Source of the DNA: SCQX01 sp035720945
GTDB taxonomy: Bacteria; Pseudomonadota; Gammaproteobacteria; Burkholderiales; Burkholderiaceae_B
Assembly: GCA_035720945.1 (NCBI GenBank)
Contig: DASTNK010000028.1
Coordinates: 1 to 7,557 of the forward strand
Direction of reading: 5' to 3'
DNA: 7,557 bases
Shown here piece after piece: positions 1 through 6,720 of the stretch. The position numbers and the translations under genes are program-made. The notes beneath the pieces were generated by a model. The model was not told where the DNA came from. It ran no database searches and saw nothing but the letters and a program-made list of their open reading frames with translations. How positions within the stretch are numbered: the first letter of the stretch is position 1; each line of letters starts with the position of its first letter.

Positions 1-38
1 CGGTGCGATTCCCCCCTTCCCAAGAGACAGGAGCATTC

Positions 39-587
39 ATGAAGACTGTTGGCGACAAGCTGGAACCCTTCAAGGTGACCGGCGTGAAACCGGGCTTCAA
101 CCAGCACGAGGAAAACGGCGTATCGGCGTTCGAAGACATCACCGAAAGCTCGTTTCCCGGAAAATGGAAAGTCATCTACTTCTACCCGAAGGACTTCACC
201 TCGGTCTGCCCCACGGAAATCGTCGGTTTCAATAAACTGGAACAGGAATTCGCCGACCGTGAGGCCGTATTGATGGGGGGGTCGGTCGACAATGAATACG
301 TGAAACTGGCCTGGCGCCGCGAACATCCCGACCTGAGCAAACTGGGCCACTACCAGTTCGGCGACACCACGGGCGCGCTGGTCGACCAACTGGGCATACG
401 CGACAAAACCGAAGGCGTCGCCCTGCGCGCGACCTTCATCGTCGATCCGGACAACGTCATCCAGCATGTGTCCGTCAACAACTTCAACGTCGGCCGCAAC
501 CCTGACGAAGTCCTGCGCATCCTGGACGGCCTGCTGACCGACGAACTCTGCCCCTGCAACCGCAAGATCGGCGGCGATACGCTGTAG
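39..587 (+). CDS. ahpC: AhpC-type peroxiredoxin (alkyl hydroperoxide reductase subunit C)
   Basis: A thiol peroxidase of the AhpC/TSA family, 182 residues, which would reduce hydrogen peroxide and organic hydroperoxides in the cytoplasm. The thioredoxin-like fold carries the peroxidatic site around residues 50-60 (PKDFTSVCPTE), giving peroxidatic cysteine C57 with T54 and a later conserved arginine (R130, in ALRATFIVDP). A C-terminal CPC motif (C171, C173) supplies the resolving cysteine. The order and length resemble the mycobacterial/betaproteobacterial AhpC branch with a short tail rather than the longer E. coli form. The ATG at 39 is chosen because AGGAG at 29-33 sits five bases upstream; an in-frame GTG at 3 would only add a non-conserved tail. 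Neither ahpD nor ahpF is in view, so the electron donor is unknown. Residue 55 is Ser where Phe is usual next to the active site. The gene converges with ispF across 100 bases in which I see no hairpin plus T-run terminator. Confidence 0.93.
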   Translation: MKTVGDKLEPFKVTGVKPGFNQHEENGVSAFEDITESSFPGKWKVIYFYPKDFTSVCPTEIVGFNKLEQEFADREAVLMGGSVDNEYVKLAWRREHPDLSKLGHYQFGDTTGALVDQLGIRDKTEGVALRATFIVDPDNVIQHVSVNNFNVGRNPDEVLRILDGLLTDELCPCNRKIGGDTL

Positions 588-687
588 GGCTCAGGAAATC
601 CGCCAAACGCTGCCCACGGCTCATACAGGACGGGCTTCGGCCAGAACCGCCACCCTGATTTCATCTGGCAAGGCATTGGGCGTGACG

Positions 688-1176
688 TTACTGGCCACGC
701 ACCAGCAACACGACGGCGTCGGCGGCGATGCCTTCCTTGCGCCCAAGGAACCCCAGGCCCTCGCTGGTCTTGGCCTTGATGTTCACCTGCCCGGCATCCA
801 GGCCCAGATCCGCCGCGATGTTCGCGACCATGGCGGGTATATGCGGCGCCATCTTGGGCGCCTGGGCGTGGATAGTGGCGTCGACGTTGCCGACCACCCA
901 ACCCGCCGCACTCACCTTGCCCAGCGCGTGGCGCAATAGGATGCGGCTGTCGGCGCCCCGGTATGCGGGATCGGTGTCCGGAAAATGACGACCAATGTCA
1001 CCCAGGCCCGCCGCGCCCAACAAGGCATCGGTCAGCGCGTGCAACAGGGCATCGGCATCGGAATGCCCCTGTAGCCCGTGGGTATGGGGGATAGTGACGC
1101 CGCCAAGGATCAGCGGGCGCCCGGCGACCAGCGCATGGACGTCGAAGCCCTGGCCTATGCGAAACGGGATATTCAT
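688..1176 (-). CDS. ispF: 2-C-methyl-D-erythritol 2,4-cyclodiphosphate synthase
   Basis: Fifth enzyme of the non-mevalonate (MEP) isoprenoid pathway: it converts 4-diphosphocytidyl-methylerythritol 2-phosphate to the cyclic diphosphate with release of CMP. At 162 residues it has the usual family length and forms cytoplasmic trimers in known members. The metal ligands are visible by alignment from memory to E. coli D8/H10/H42: D12 and H14 in GFDVH, and H46 in LLHALTD. The family blocks HSDAD (38-42), GDIGRHFPDTDP (59-70), AQAPKM (104-109) and KTSEGLGFLGR (136-146) are all present. The ATG at 1176 has a TAAGGA ribosome binding site seven bases upstream. It is the second gene of an ispD-ispF pair with only ten bases between them, so co-transcription and translational coupling are likely. 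Nothing looks damaged. Confidence 0.97.
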   Translation of the reverse strand: MNIPFRIGQGFDVHALVAGRPLILGGVTIPHTHGLQGHSDADALLHALTDALLGAAGLGDIGRHFPDTDPAYRGADSRILLRHALGKVSAAGWVVGNVDATIHAQAPKMAPHIPAMVANIAADLGLDAGQVNIKAKTSEGLGFLGRKEGIAADAVVLLVRGQ

Positions 1177-1183
1177 TGGGTAA

Positions 1184-1189
1184 TCCTTA
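1184..1189 (-). promoter_or_regulatory. ispF ribosome binding site overlapping the ispD stop codon
   Basis: On the minus strand the hexamer TAAGGA lies seven bases before the ispF ATG. Its first three bases are the TAA stop of ispD (1187-1189). A ribosome terminating on ispD therefore sits on the ispF initiation signal, an arrangement that favours coupled translation of two consecutive-pathway enzymes. Confidence 0.7.
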
Positions 1190-2047
1190 CGGTTCCAGCC
1201 ATTTTTCCATCAACGCGAAGTCTTCGGGCCATGTGACCTTGAAATTGCGCTGGGAGCCGGGTATCAATAGTGGCGCTTGCCCGGCATGCTCCATCGCCGA
1301 TGCCTCGTCGGTGACGTCCACCGCACCCCGTGCATCACGCACGGCGCACAAGAGCGCCTGCGCCGGGAACATTTGCGGCGTTTGAGCCAGCCATAGGCCC
1401 TCGCGCCGCACGGTGCGCGCCACCCTGTCGCAGTCAGCGCGGGGCGACGATGACAATACCTTGCCGGGGTTCCGCGCCGCACGCGCCGAATGACTATCTG
1501 GTATCAGATTCCCTTCCGGTGTGGACGCCGCTTGCTGCTTCACCGTGTCAGCGACCCGCCGCGCCAACAACCCACCCCCGCCATGCGCCAGACAGGTATC
1601 GATCAGCCGGCGCAAATCCTCGGCGGGCAGGCCCGGGCGCGCGGCGTCGTGCACCAGCACCCACATATCATCATCGAGCGTAAGTTCTTCCAGGGCGGCC
1701 TGAACCGTGGCGGCGCGCGTGGAACCTCCGCAGGAACGCAGCACTGTGCGCGGCAGGCCTGCCAGCGCATCCGCTGCGCGGCCATCACCGGGCGCGACGA
1801 CCACCCGCACTTCCGTGACACGGTCATCCACCAACAGCGCACGCACGGCCCAACGCAGCATGGGCTCGCCGCGCAGCAAGCCGTACTGCTTGGGCAACAC
1901 CGTGCCAATCGGCCTGGGCGACGCCTTGCCGCCCCCTCCGGGCGGGGCACTATCCTGAGCAAGATCGACGGCACTCGCCGAGTCAGCGGCTCGCGCACGC
2001 TCGCCCACCCCCGCGGCGGGAACAATGGCAATGATTTTTCGGGTCAT
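1187..2047 (-). CDS. ispD: 2-C-methyl-D-erythritol 4-phosphate cytidylyltransferase with two insertions
   Basis: Third enzyme of the MEP pathway: it transfers CMP from CTP to methylerythritol 4-phosphate. The nucleotidyltransferase core is clear: IVPAAGVGER (8-17), LPKQY (51-55), VLVHDAARP (130-138), LAQTPQMF (220-227), VTDEASA (245-251) and FKVTWPEDF (269-277). Expected catalytic residues by comparison with E. coli are R17, K53, D134, R137, R215 and K270, all present. At 286 residues it is well above the usual 225-240. The excess lies in two Ala/Ser/Gly/Pro-rich insertions, about residues 19-47 (between R17 and K53) and about 171-207 (before R215). The frame is open throughout, so these are not assembly frameshifts. 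The ATG at 2047 is chosen because conservation begins immediately after it; the open frame extends upstream to 2140 but would enter mfd. No Shine-Dalgarno sequence precedes the ATG. It forms an operon with ispF. Confidence 0.93.
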   Translation of the reverse strand: MTRKIIAIVPAAGVGERARAADSASAVDLAQDSAPPGGGGKASPRPIGTVLPKQYGLLRGEPMLRWAVRALLVDDRVTEVRVVVAPGDGRAADALAGLPRTVLRSCGGSTRAATVQAALEELTLDDDMWVLVHDAARPGLPAEDLRRLIDTCLAHGGGGLLARRVADTVKQQAASTPEGNLIPDSHSARAARNPGKVLSSSPRADCDRVARTVRREGLWLAQTPQMFPAQALLCAVRDARGAVDVTDEASAMEHAGQAPLLIPGSQRNFKVTWPEDFALMEKWLEP

Positions 2048-2057
2048 GGGAAAGAAT

Positions 2058-2065
2058 TTTATAAT
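2058..2065. promoter_or_regulatory. possible bidirectional -10 region between ispD and mfd
   Basis: The AT-rich core TTTATAAT sits in the 28 bases between the two divergent starts. Read on the plus strand, 2060-2065 is a perfect TATAAT; read on the minus strand, 2058-2063 is TATAAA. Start points about seven bases downstream would fall near 2072 for mfd and near 2050 for ispD, only three or four bases before the chosen ATGs. The -35 positions are poor on both strands (for example TTTCGG at 2037-2042 for mfd). The -10 match is seen; promoter activity is inference. Confidence 0.4.
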
Positions 2066-2075
2066 GGTCGCCGAA

Positions 2076-5000
2076 ATGTCCTCAGAAACACGCGCCTCAG
2101 TGTCCCTCCCCGGTACCCCCAGCCTTCTCGCCGCGCTCAAACCCGGCCAGCGCTACGCCGTGCCCGCACCACCCGGATCGGGCGACGCCTGGCTGCTTGC
2201 CGACCTGGCGCGCACCGCCGGCAAGCCACTGGTGGTGTTCACCGCCGACCCGCTCAGCGCGCAGCGCCTGGCCGACGAGATCGTGCTGCTGGCGCCCGAA
2301 CTGCGGGTGTTGCAGTTCCCCGATTGGGAGACTCTGCCGTACGACAGCTTCTCGCCGCATGAAGACCTGATTTCCGAAAGACTGCGCACACTGCACGCGC
2401 TCATGCGCGAAGCCGTCGACGTGCTGACCGTGCCAGTCACCACCGCGCTTTACCGCCTGGCGCCGCCCGAGTTCCTTGCCGCCTACACCTTTTCCTTCAA
2501 GCAGAAGGACAAGCTGGACGAAGAACAACTGCGGCATCAATTGGCCCTGGCGAACTACACGCATGTCACGCAAGTGACGGCAGCCGGGGAATTCAGCATT
2601 CGCGGCGGACTGATCGACTTGTTTCCGATGGGCTCGGCACTGCCCTACCGCATCGATCTGTTCGACGACGAGATCGAATCGATACGCAGCTTCGACGTAG
2701 ATACACAACGCAGCCTGTACCCGGTCAAGGAGGTCCAGATGCTGCCGGGCCGTGAATTCCCCATGGACGAGGCTGCACGCAACCGCTTCCGCGCCGGGTT
2801 CCGTGAAGTCTTCGAAGGAGACCCGTCGCGCGCCACGCCCTACCGGGACATTGGCCACGGCATCGCCTTCGCGGGCATCGAATACTACCTGCCCCTGTTT
2901 TTTGAACACACGGCCACGCTGTTTGACTACCTGCCGTCCAACACACTGGCGGTCACGCGCGGCGACATCGACGCGGCCATGCGGCAGTTCGGCCAGGACA
3001 CGCACAGCCGCCACCAGTTCCTGAAGAGCGATCGGGAACGGCCCGTCCTGCCCCCCGCTGACTTGTTCCTGGACGACCAGACCTTTCATGTCCAGCTCAA
3101 GACACTGGCCCGGCTGGCGCTGACCCTCGACGGCGTCCACCCCGATTTCCTGCCACCACCAGACGTGGCCGTCGCGCGCCGCGCCGACGACCCCATGGCG
3201 AAGCTGCGCGCGCTGGTCTCACAGGACACGGGGCGCACGGTGCTATGCGCCGACTCGGCCGGCCGGCGCGAAACCCTGCTGCAGATGCTGAGTGAATTCG
3301 ACCTGGTGCCAGGCAGCCAGCCGGATTCCCTGCGCGACGGCCTGCAGGCGCCGCCGGGACTGTCCCTCACGATCGCCCCGCTGGATGCGGGCTTCCGCAT
3401 CCCCGCGCTCGGCCTCTCGATACTGACGGAAAACGACCTGTACCCCAGCCAGGGCGGCGCGCGCCGGCGCACCCGGCGCGCGCAGGAAAGCAGCGACGTC
3501 GAAGCCATGGTGCGCGATCTGTCCGAGCTGCGCGAGGGCGATCCAGTGGTGCACGCCCAGCACGGCATTGGCCGCTATCGCGGCCTGATCGACATGGATC
3601 TGGGCGAAGGCAAGATGGAATTCCTGCACCTGGAATACGCCACCGGCAGCGCGCTGTACGTGCCCGTGGCCCAGTTGCACGTGATCGCGCGCTACAGCGG
3701 CGCCGACCCGGAGCACGCGCCTTTGCACCAATTGGGTTCGGGCCAATGGGACAAGGCCCGGCGCAAGGCGGCGAAACAGGTGCGGGACGCCGCCGCCGAA
3801 CTGTTGGCTCTGTACGCGTTGCGCGCCTCGCGCGAGGGCTATGCCTTCAAGCTGCCGCCGGGCGACTACCAAGCCTTCGCCGAAGGCTTCGGTTTCGAGG
3901 AAACCCCCGACCAGGCGGCCGCCATCACGGCGGTCATCCAGGACATGACATCCGGCAAACCCATGGACCGGCTGGTGTGCGGCGATGTGGGCTTCGGCAA
4001 GACCGAGGTCGCACTGCGCGCCGCCTTCCTGGCCGTGCTCAACGGCAAGCAGGTGGCGCTGCTGTGCCCCACCACCCTGCTGGCTGAACAACACGCCCAG
4101 ACCTTCGCCGACCGCTTCGCCGATTGGCCCGTGAAAGTCGCCGAACTATCGCGATTCCGCTCCTCGAAAGAAGTGGACGCCGCCGTACAAGGGCTTGCCA
4201 ACGGCAGCGTCGACATCGTCATCGGCACACACAAGATCCTGTCGAGCAGTGTGAAGTACAAGAACCTGGGGCTGGTCATCATCGACGAGGAACACCGCTT
4301 TGGCGTGCGCCAGAAGGAAACCCTGAAAGCGCTGCGCGCCGAGGTCGACGTCCTCACCCTCACCGCCACCCCCATCCCCCGCACCCTGGGCATGTCGCTG
4401 GAGGGCATCCGCGACTTCTCGGTGATCGCCACCGCGCCGCAGCGCCGTCTGGCCATCAAGACCTTCGTGCGGCGCGAGGACGGCAGCACCATCCGCGAAG
4501 CCCTGCTGCGCGAACTGAAACGCGGCGGCCAGGCCTACTTCCTGCACAACGAGGTCGAGACCATCCACAACCGACGCGCGCGCCTGGAGGAACTGGTGCC
4601 CGAAGCGCGCGTCGCCGTGGCCCACGGCCAGATGCCCGAGCGCGAGCTCGAAGACGTGATGAAAGGCTTCTACCAGCAGCGCTACAACGTGCTGCTGTGC
4701 ACGACCATCATCGAGACCGGCATCGACGTGCCCACGGCCAACACCATCATCATCCAGCGCGCCGACCGCCTGGGGCTGGCGCAGCTGCACCAGTTGCGCG
4801 GCCGCGTCGGGCGCTCGCACCACCAGGCCTACGCCTACCTGCTGACCCCCGGCGAGGACGCCATCACCGCCAACGCCAAGAAACGCCTGGAGGCCATCCA
4901 GTCCATGGAGGAACTGGGCTCCGGCTTCTACCTGGCCATGCACGACCTGGAGATACGCGGCACCGGCGAGATCCTCGGCGATTCGCAGTCCGGCAACATC

Positions 5001-5531
5001 CACGAGGTGGGGTTCTCGATGTACACCGACATGCTGGACACCGCCGTGCGCGCCCTGAAAGCGGGCGAAGAACCCGACCTGGACACGCCATTCGCCGCGT
5101 CGTGCGAAGTGAACCTGCACGCGTCATCGCTGCTGCCATCGGACTACTGCCCCGACGTGCACGCCCGGCTGCAGTTGTACAAGCGGCTGTCGCACGCCTC
5201 GAACGAGGACGCCTTGATCGGTATCCAGGAGGAACTGATCGACCGCTACGGCAAACTGCCCGAGGCCGCGCAGAACCTGCTCGCCACGCACAGGCTGCGG
5301 ATCCGTGCCGAACCCATGGGCATCGTCAAGATCGACGCCAGCGAATCGCAGGCCATGATCCAGTTCTCGGCCAAGCCCAAGGTGGATCCGATGCGTGTCA
5401 TTCAACTGGTGCAAACTCAGAAGCACGTGAAACTGGCTGGCCAGGACCGGCTTAAAATCGCCCTGGCCCAAGGCGCGCAGTTGACGGCTCGCACCGATGC
5501 GATTCGGCAGGTGCTGCGGGCGCTGGGGTAG
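2076..5531 (+). CDS. mfd: transcription-repair coupling factor Mfd
   Basis: A DNA translocase of about 1150 residues that removes RNA polymerase stalled at lesions and recruits UvrA/UvrB for excision repair. Domains in order: a UvrB-like N-terminal module (about 10-330, with GEFSIRGGLIDLFP at 171-184); the RNA polymerase-interacting domain, opening at about 480 with LREGDPVVHAQHGIGRYRG; RecG-like superfamily 2 helicase lobes with Walker A GDVGFGKTE (from 636), DEEH (737-740) and TATPIPRTLGMSL; the second lobe with ETGIDVP and QLRGRVGR (906-913); and a C-terminal domain (about 990-1151) that in known Mfd masks the UvrA-binding surface. All key motifs are intact. The start is uncertain: ATG codons at 2025, 2064 and 2076 are in frame and none has a good ribosome binding site. 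I chose 2076 because 2025 overlaps ispD and 2064 overlaps the TATAAT. Codons strongly favour C or G at position three. Confidence 0.96.
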   Translation: MSSETRASVSLPGTPSLLAALKPGQRYAVPAPPGSGDAWLLADLARTAGKPLVVFTADPLSAQRLADEIVLLAPELRVLQFPDWETLPYDSFSPHEDLISERLRTLHALMREAVDVLTVPVTTALYRLAPPEFLAAYTFSFKQKDKLDEEQLRHQLALANYTHVTQVTAAGEFSIRGGLIDLFPMGSALPYRIDLFDDEIESIRSFDVDTQRSLYPVKEVQMLPGREFPMDEAARNRFRAGFREVFEGDPSRATPYRDIGHGIAFAGIEYYLPLFFEHTATLFDYLPSNTLAVTRGDIDAAMRQFGQDTHSRHQFLKSDRERPVLPPADLFLDDQTFHVQLKTLARLALTLDGVHPDFLPPPDVAVARRADDPMAKLRALVSQDTGRTVLCADSAGRRETLLQMLSEFDLVPGSQPDSLRDGLQAPPGLSLTIAPLDAGFRIPALGLSILTENDLYPSQGGARRRTRRAQESSDVEAMVRDLSELREGDPVVHAQHGIGRYRGLIDMDLGEGKMEFLHLEYATGSALYVPVAQLHVIARYSGADPEHAPLHQLGSGQWDKARRKAAKQVRDAAAELLALYALRASREGYAFKLPPGDYQAFAEGFGFEETPDQAAAITAVIQDMTSGKPMDRLVCGDVGFGKTEVALRAAFLAVLNGKQVALLCPTTLLAEQHAQTFADRFADWPVKVAELSRFRSSKEVDAAVQGLANGSVDIVIGTHKILSSSVKYKNLGLVIIDEEHRFGVRQKETLKALRAEVDVLTLTATPIPRTLGMSLEGIRDFSVIATAPQRRLAIKTFVRREDGSTIREALLRELKRGGQAYFLHNEVETIHNRRARLEELVPEARVAVAHGQMPERELEDVMKGFYQQRYNVLLCTTIIETGIDVPTANTIIIQRADRLGLAQLHQLRGRVGRSHHQAYAYLLTPGEDAITANAKKRLEAIQSMEELGSGFYLAMHDLEIRGTGEILGDSQSGNIHEVGFSMYTDMLDTAVRALKAGEEPDLDTPFAASCEVNLHASSLLPSDYCPDVHARLQLYKRLSHASNEDALIGIQEELIDRYGKLPEAAQNLLATHRLRIRAEPMGIVKIDASESQAMIQFSAKPKVDPMRVIQLVQTQKHVKLAGQDRLKIALAQGAQLTARTDAIRQVLRALG

Positions 5532-5581
5532 GCTTGCTTTTCAACGCCACTCCAATCGGCTCTCACCACCACACTCCACCC

Positions 5582-6433
5582 ATGACCCATTTAATACTCC
5601 AGGCGCCTAACCTGAATCACGCCATCATCGAAAACCTCGCGGCCGAGTTGGAAGCCGCCGGCGTGCAGCACCTGGGCCCGACCGCCGTGCGCCTGCTGGA
5701 CGTGGACGGCTCCCGGCGCACGGAAATCGGTGGATTCTGCGACGAGCACGGCATGGACCACGCCTTCCTGGACAAGGTGGACCGGCTGGCCGACTGCAGG
5801 ATCCTGGCGTCGGACATGGACTCGACCCTGATCAACATCGAGTGCATAGACGAGATCGCCGACATGGCCGGCAAGAAGGCCGAAGTGTCAGCCATCACCG
5901 AAGCTGCGATGCGCGGAGAGATCGCGGATTTTTCTGAAAGCCTGCGGCGTCGTGTGGGGCTGTTGCGTGGTGTGCCGGCTTCGACGCTGGATCGTGTGTA
6001 TCAGGAGCGGTTGCGGCTGAACCCTGGCGCTGAACAGCTTGTGGCGGCGATGAATCGGCATGGTGTGAAAGTCATGCTGGTGTCAGGGGGGTTCACGTTC
6101 TTCACTAGTCGATTGGCGCAACGGCTGGGGCTGTACAGTAGTCATGCCAATGAGCTGGAAATTGTGGATGGGAAGCTGACCGGCAATGTCCTGGGGCCTG
6201 TTGTCGATGGGCAGGCGAAGGCAGCGTTCCTGCGGGAACTGGCAGGCGAACTAGGTGCCTTGCCTGGGCAGATCATCGCCATGGGTGACGGGGCCAATGA
6301 TCTGCCGATGTTGTCGCTAGCTGGTTATTCAGTTGCCTACCGAGCCAAACCGGTAGTGCGCAAGCAGGCGAGGTTCGCGCTGAATGTCAGCGGGCTGGAC
6401 GCTGTGCTGAACTGGTTTCGTCGGAATCATTGA
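5582..6433 (+). CDS. serB: phosphoserine phosphatase
   Basis: Last enzyme of the phosphorylated serine pathway: it hydrolyses O-phosphoserine to serine in the cytoplasm. Of 283 residues, about the first 70 form an N-terminal extension in the position of the ACT-like domain of SerB proteins, followed by a HAD-superfamily phosphatase. The HAD motifs are intact: motif I DMDST with nucleophile D78 and acid D80; motif II VSGG with S168; motif III K213 (GQAKAAF); motif IV GDGAND with D236 and D240. The ATG at 5582 is preferred over an in-frame TTG at 5534, because residues encoded before it look unrelated to the family; no clear ribosome binding site precedes either. It lies 50 bases after mfd with no visible terminator, so transcription may continue from mfd. 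Oddity: codons ending in T are rare up to about residue 115 (about 2 in 96 by hand count) and common afterwards (about 29 in the next 96), with the switch near 5927. Confidence 0.96.
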   Translation: MTHLILQAPNLNHAIIENLAAELEAAGVQHLGPTAVRLLDVDGSRRTEIGGFCDEHGMDHAFLDKVDRLADCRILASDMDSTLINIECIDEIADMAGKKAEVSAITEAAMRGEIADFSESLRRRVGLLRGVPASTLDRVYQERLRLNPGAEQLVAAMNRHGVKVMLVSGGFTFFTSRLAQRLGLYSSHANELEIVDGKLTGNVLGPVVDGQAKAAFLRELAGELGALPGQIIAMGDGANDLPMLSLAGYSVAYRAKPVVRKQARFALNVSGLDAVLNWFRRNH

Positions 6434-6545
6434 AGGGCGTTCTGATTTGACGTCGTCCTTGCAGCACAGTGGACAGTGAGGTGGTATACAACCGCCGGGA
6501 TGTCACCAAACGGCCAAGAGCGGCCAGTTGCCACCAAAATTGGGT

Positions 6546-6586
6546 TGCCCGACAACGAACGTCGGAGGGGCCGGCCTTGTCGGGCA
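6546..6586. repeat. 10-base perfect inverted repeat with 21-base spacer
   Basis: TGCCCGACAA at 6546-6555 is the exact reverse complement of TTGTCGGGCA at 6577-6586. The spacer contains a GGCCGGCC palindrome. There is no T-run after either arm, so this does not look like an intrinsic terminator. It could be an extragenic palindrome or a protein-binding site. Confidence 0.7.
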
Positions 6587-6654
6587 TTGGAGCCGCTGCG
6601 GACATCGCCGATCAGCAGCGGGTGACTTCGTTGCAAAATCATGCGGTTAGGCTA

Positions 6655-6673
6655 CAGATCACGGATTGATCTG
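6655..6673. repeat. small hairpin, 6-base stem
   Basis: CAGATC (6655-6660) and GATCTG (6668-6673) are perfect reverse complements around a seven-base loop, three bases after the core-like GTTAGGC. The stem is short enough to arise by chance; it is listed because hairpins cluster upstream of the cassette. Confidence 0.4.
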
Positions 6674-6686
6674 CAACATGTATAAC

Positions 6687-6702
6687 CGGACGTGCGCGTC
6701 CG
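6687..6702. repeat. GC-rich hairpin just upstream of the cassette
   Basis: CGGACG (6687-6692) and CGTCCG (6697-6702) form a perfect six-base stem with a TGCG loop, twelve bases before the core site at 6714. It is preceded by GTATAAC (6680-6686), which differs at one base from the complement of GTTAGAC. The whole stretch 6680-6720 could fold as a very short attC-like structure. Confidence 0.5.
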
Positions 6703-6713
6703 TCTATTCAGTA

Positions 6714-6720
6714 GTTAGAC
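6714..6720 (+). other. integron core recombination site GTTAGAC (left cassette boundary)
   Basis: GTTAGAC fits the integron core consensus GTTRRRY. Integron integrases exchange strands between the G and the first T, so the left junction would lie between 6714 and 6715: G6714 belongs to the recipient site and TTAGAC to the cassette. The small membrane-protein ATG follows ten bases later, the tight packing expected of a cassette. Confidence 0.75.

Larger units (their letters stand above)
6434..6714. other. non-coding region between serB and the gene cassette
   Basis: About 280 bases with no convincing gene. It contains a 10-base inverted repeat (6546-6586), two smaller hairpins (6655-6673 and 6687-6702), a core-like heptamer GTTAGGC at 6646-6652, and an isolated TATAAC at 6681-6686 that could act as a -10 box but lacks a good -35. 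Short open frames exist on both strands, but none has a ribosome binding site, a recognisable domain or the host codon bias. It may be an extragenic repeat or the decayed remnant of further integron-type sequence; I cannot decide which. Confidence 0.5.

Noticed and set aside
2025..2075. Upstream in-frame starts for mfd at 2025 and 2064
   Set aside because: 2025 overlaps ispD and has no good ribosome binding site; 2064 overlaps the TATAAT. Neither adds sequence expected of Mfd, though 2064 cannot be excluded.
1490..2362. 290-residue plus-strand frame across ispD and the start of mfd
   Set aside because: Antisense to conserved ispD motifs and then out of frame with mfd; no recognisable protein.
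4124..5455. 443-residue same-strand frame inside mfd
   Set aside because: An Arg/Pro/His/Ala-rich shifted reading of mfd; the mfd frame keeps all helicase motifs through the same bases.
2097..5471. Long open frames antisense to mfd (for example 2097-3140, 3243-4094, 4146-5120)
   Set aside because: They mirror a strongly GC-rich gene, have biased Gly/Val/His/Gln composition with no domain, and lie opposite an unmistakable mfd.
6387..6669. Small open frames between serB and the cassette (plus 6469-6669 and 6500-6625; minus 6387-6605 and 6427-6642)
   Set aside because: No ribosome binding site, no domain, low-complexity composition, and overlap with inverted repeats. Treated as non-coding.
6681..6686. 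TATAAC as a cassette promoter -10 box
   Set aside because: Five of six bases match the consensus, but no acceptable -35 lies 16-18 bases upstream; kept only as a remark.
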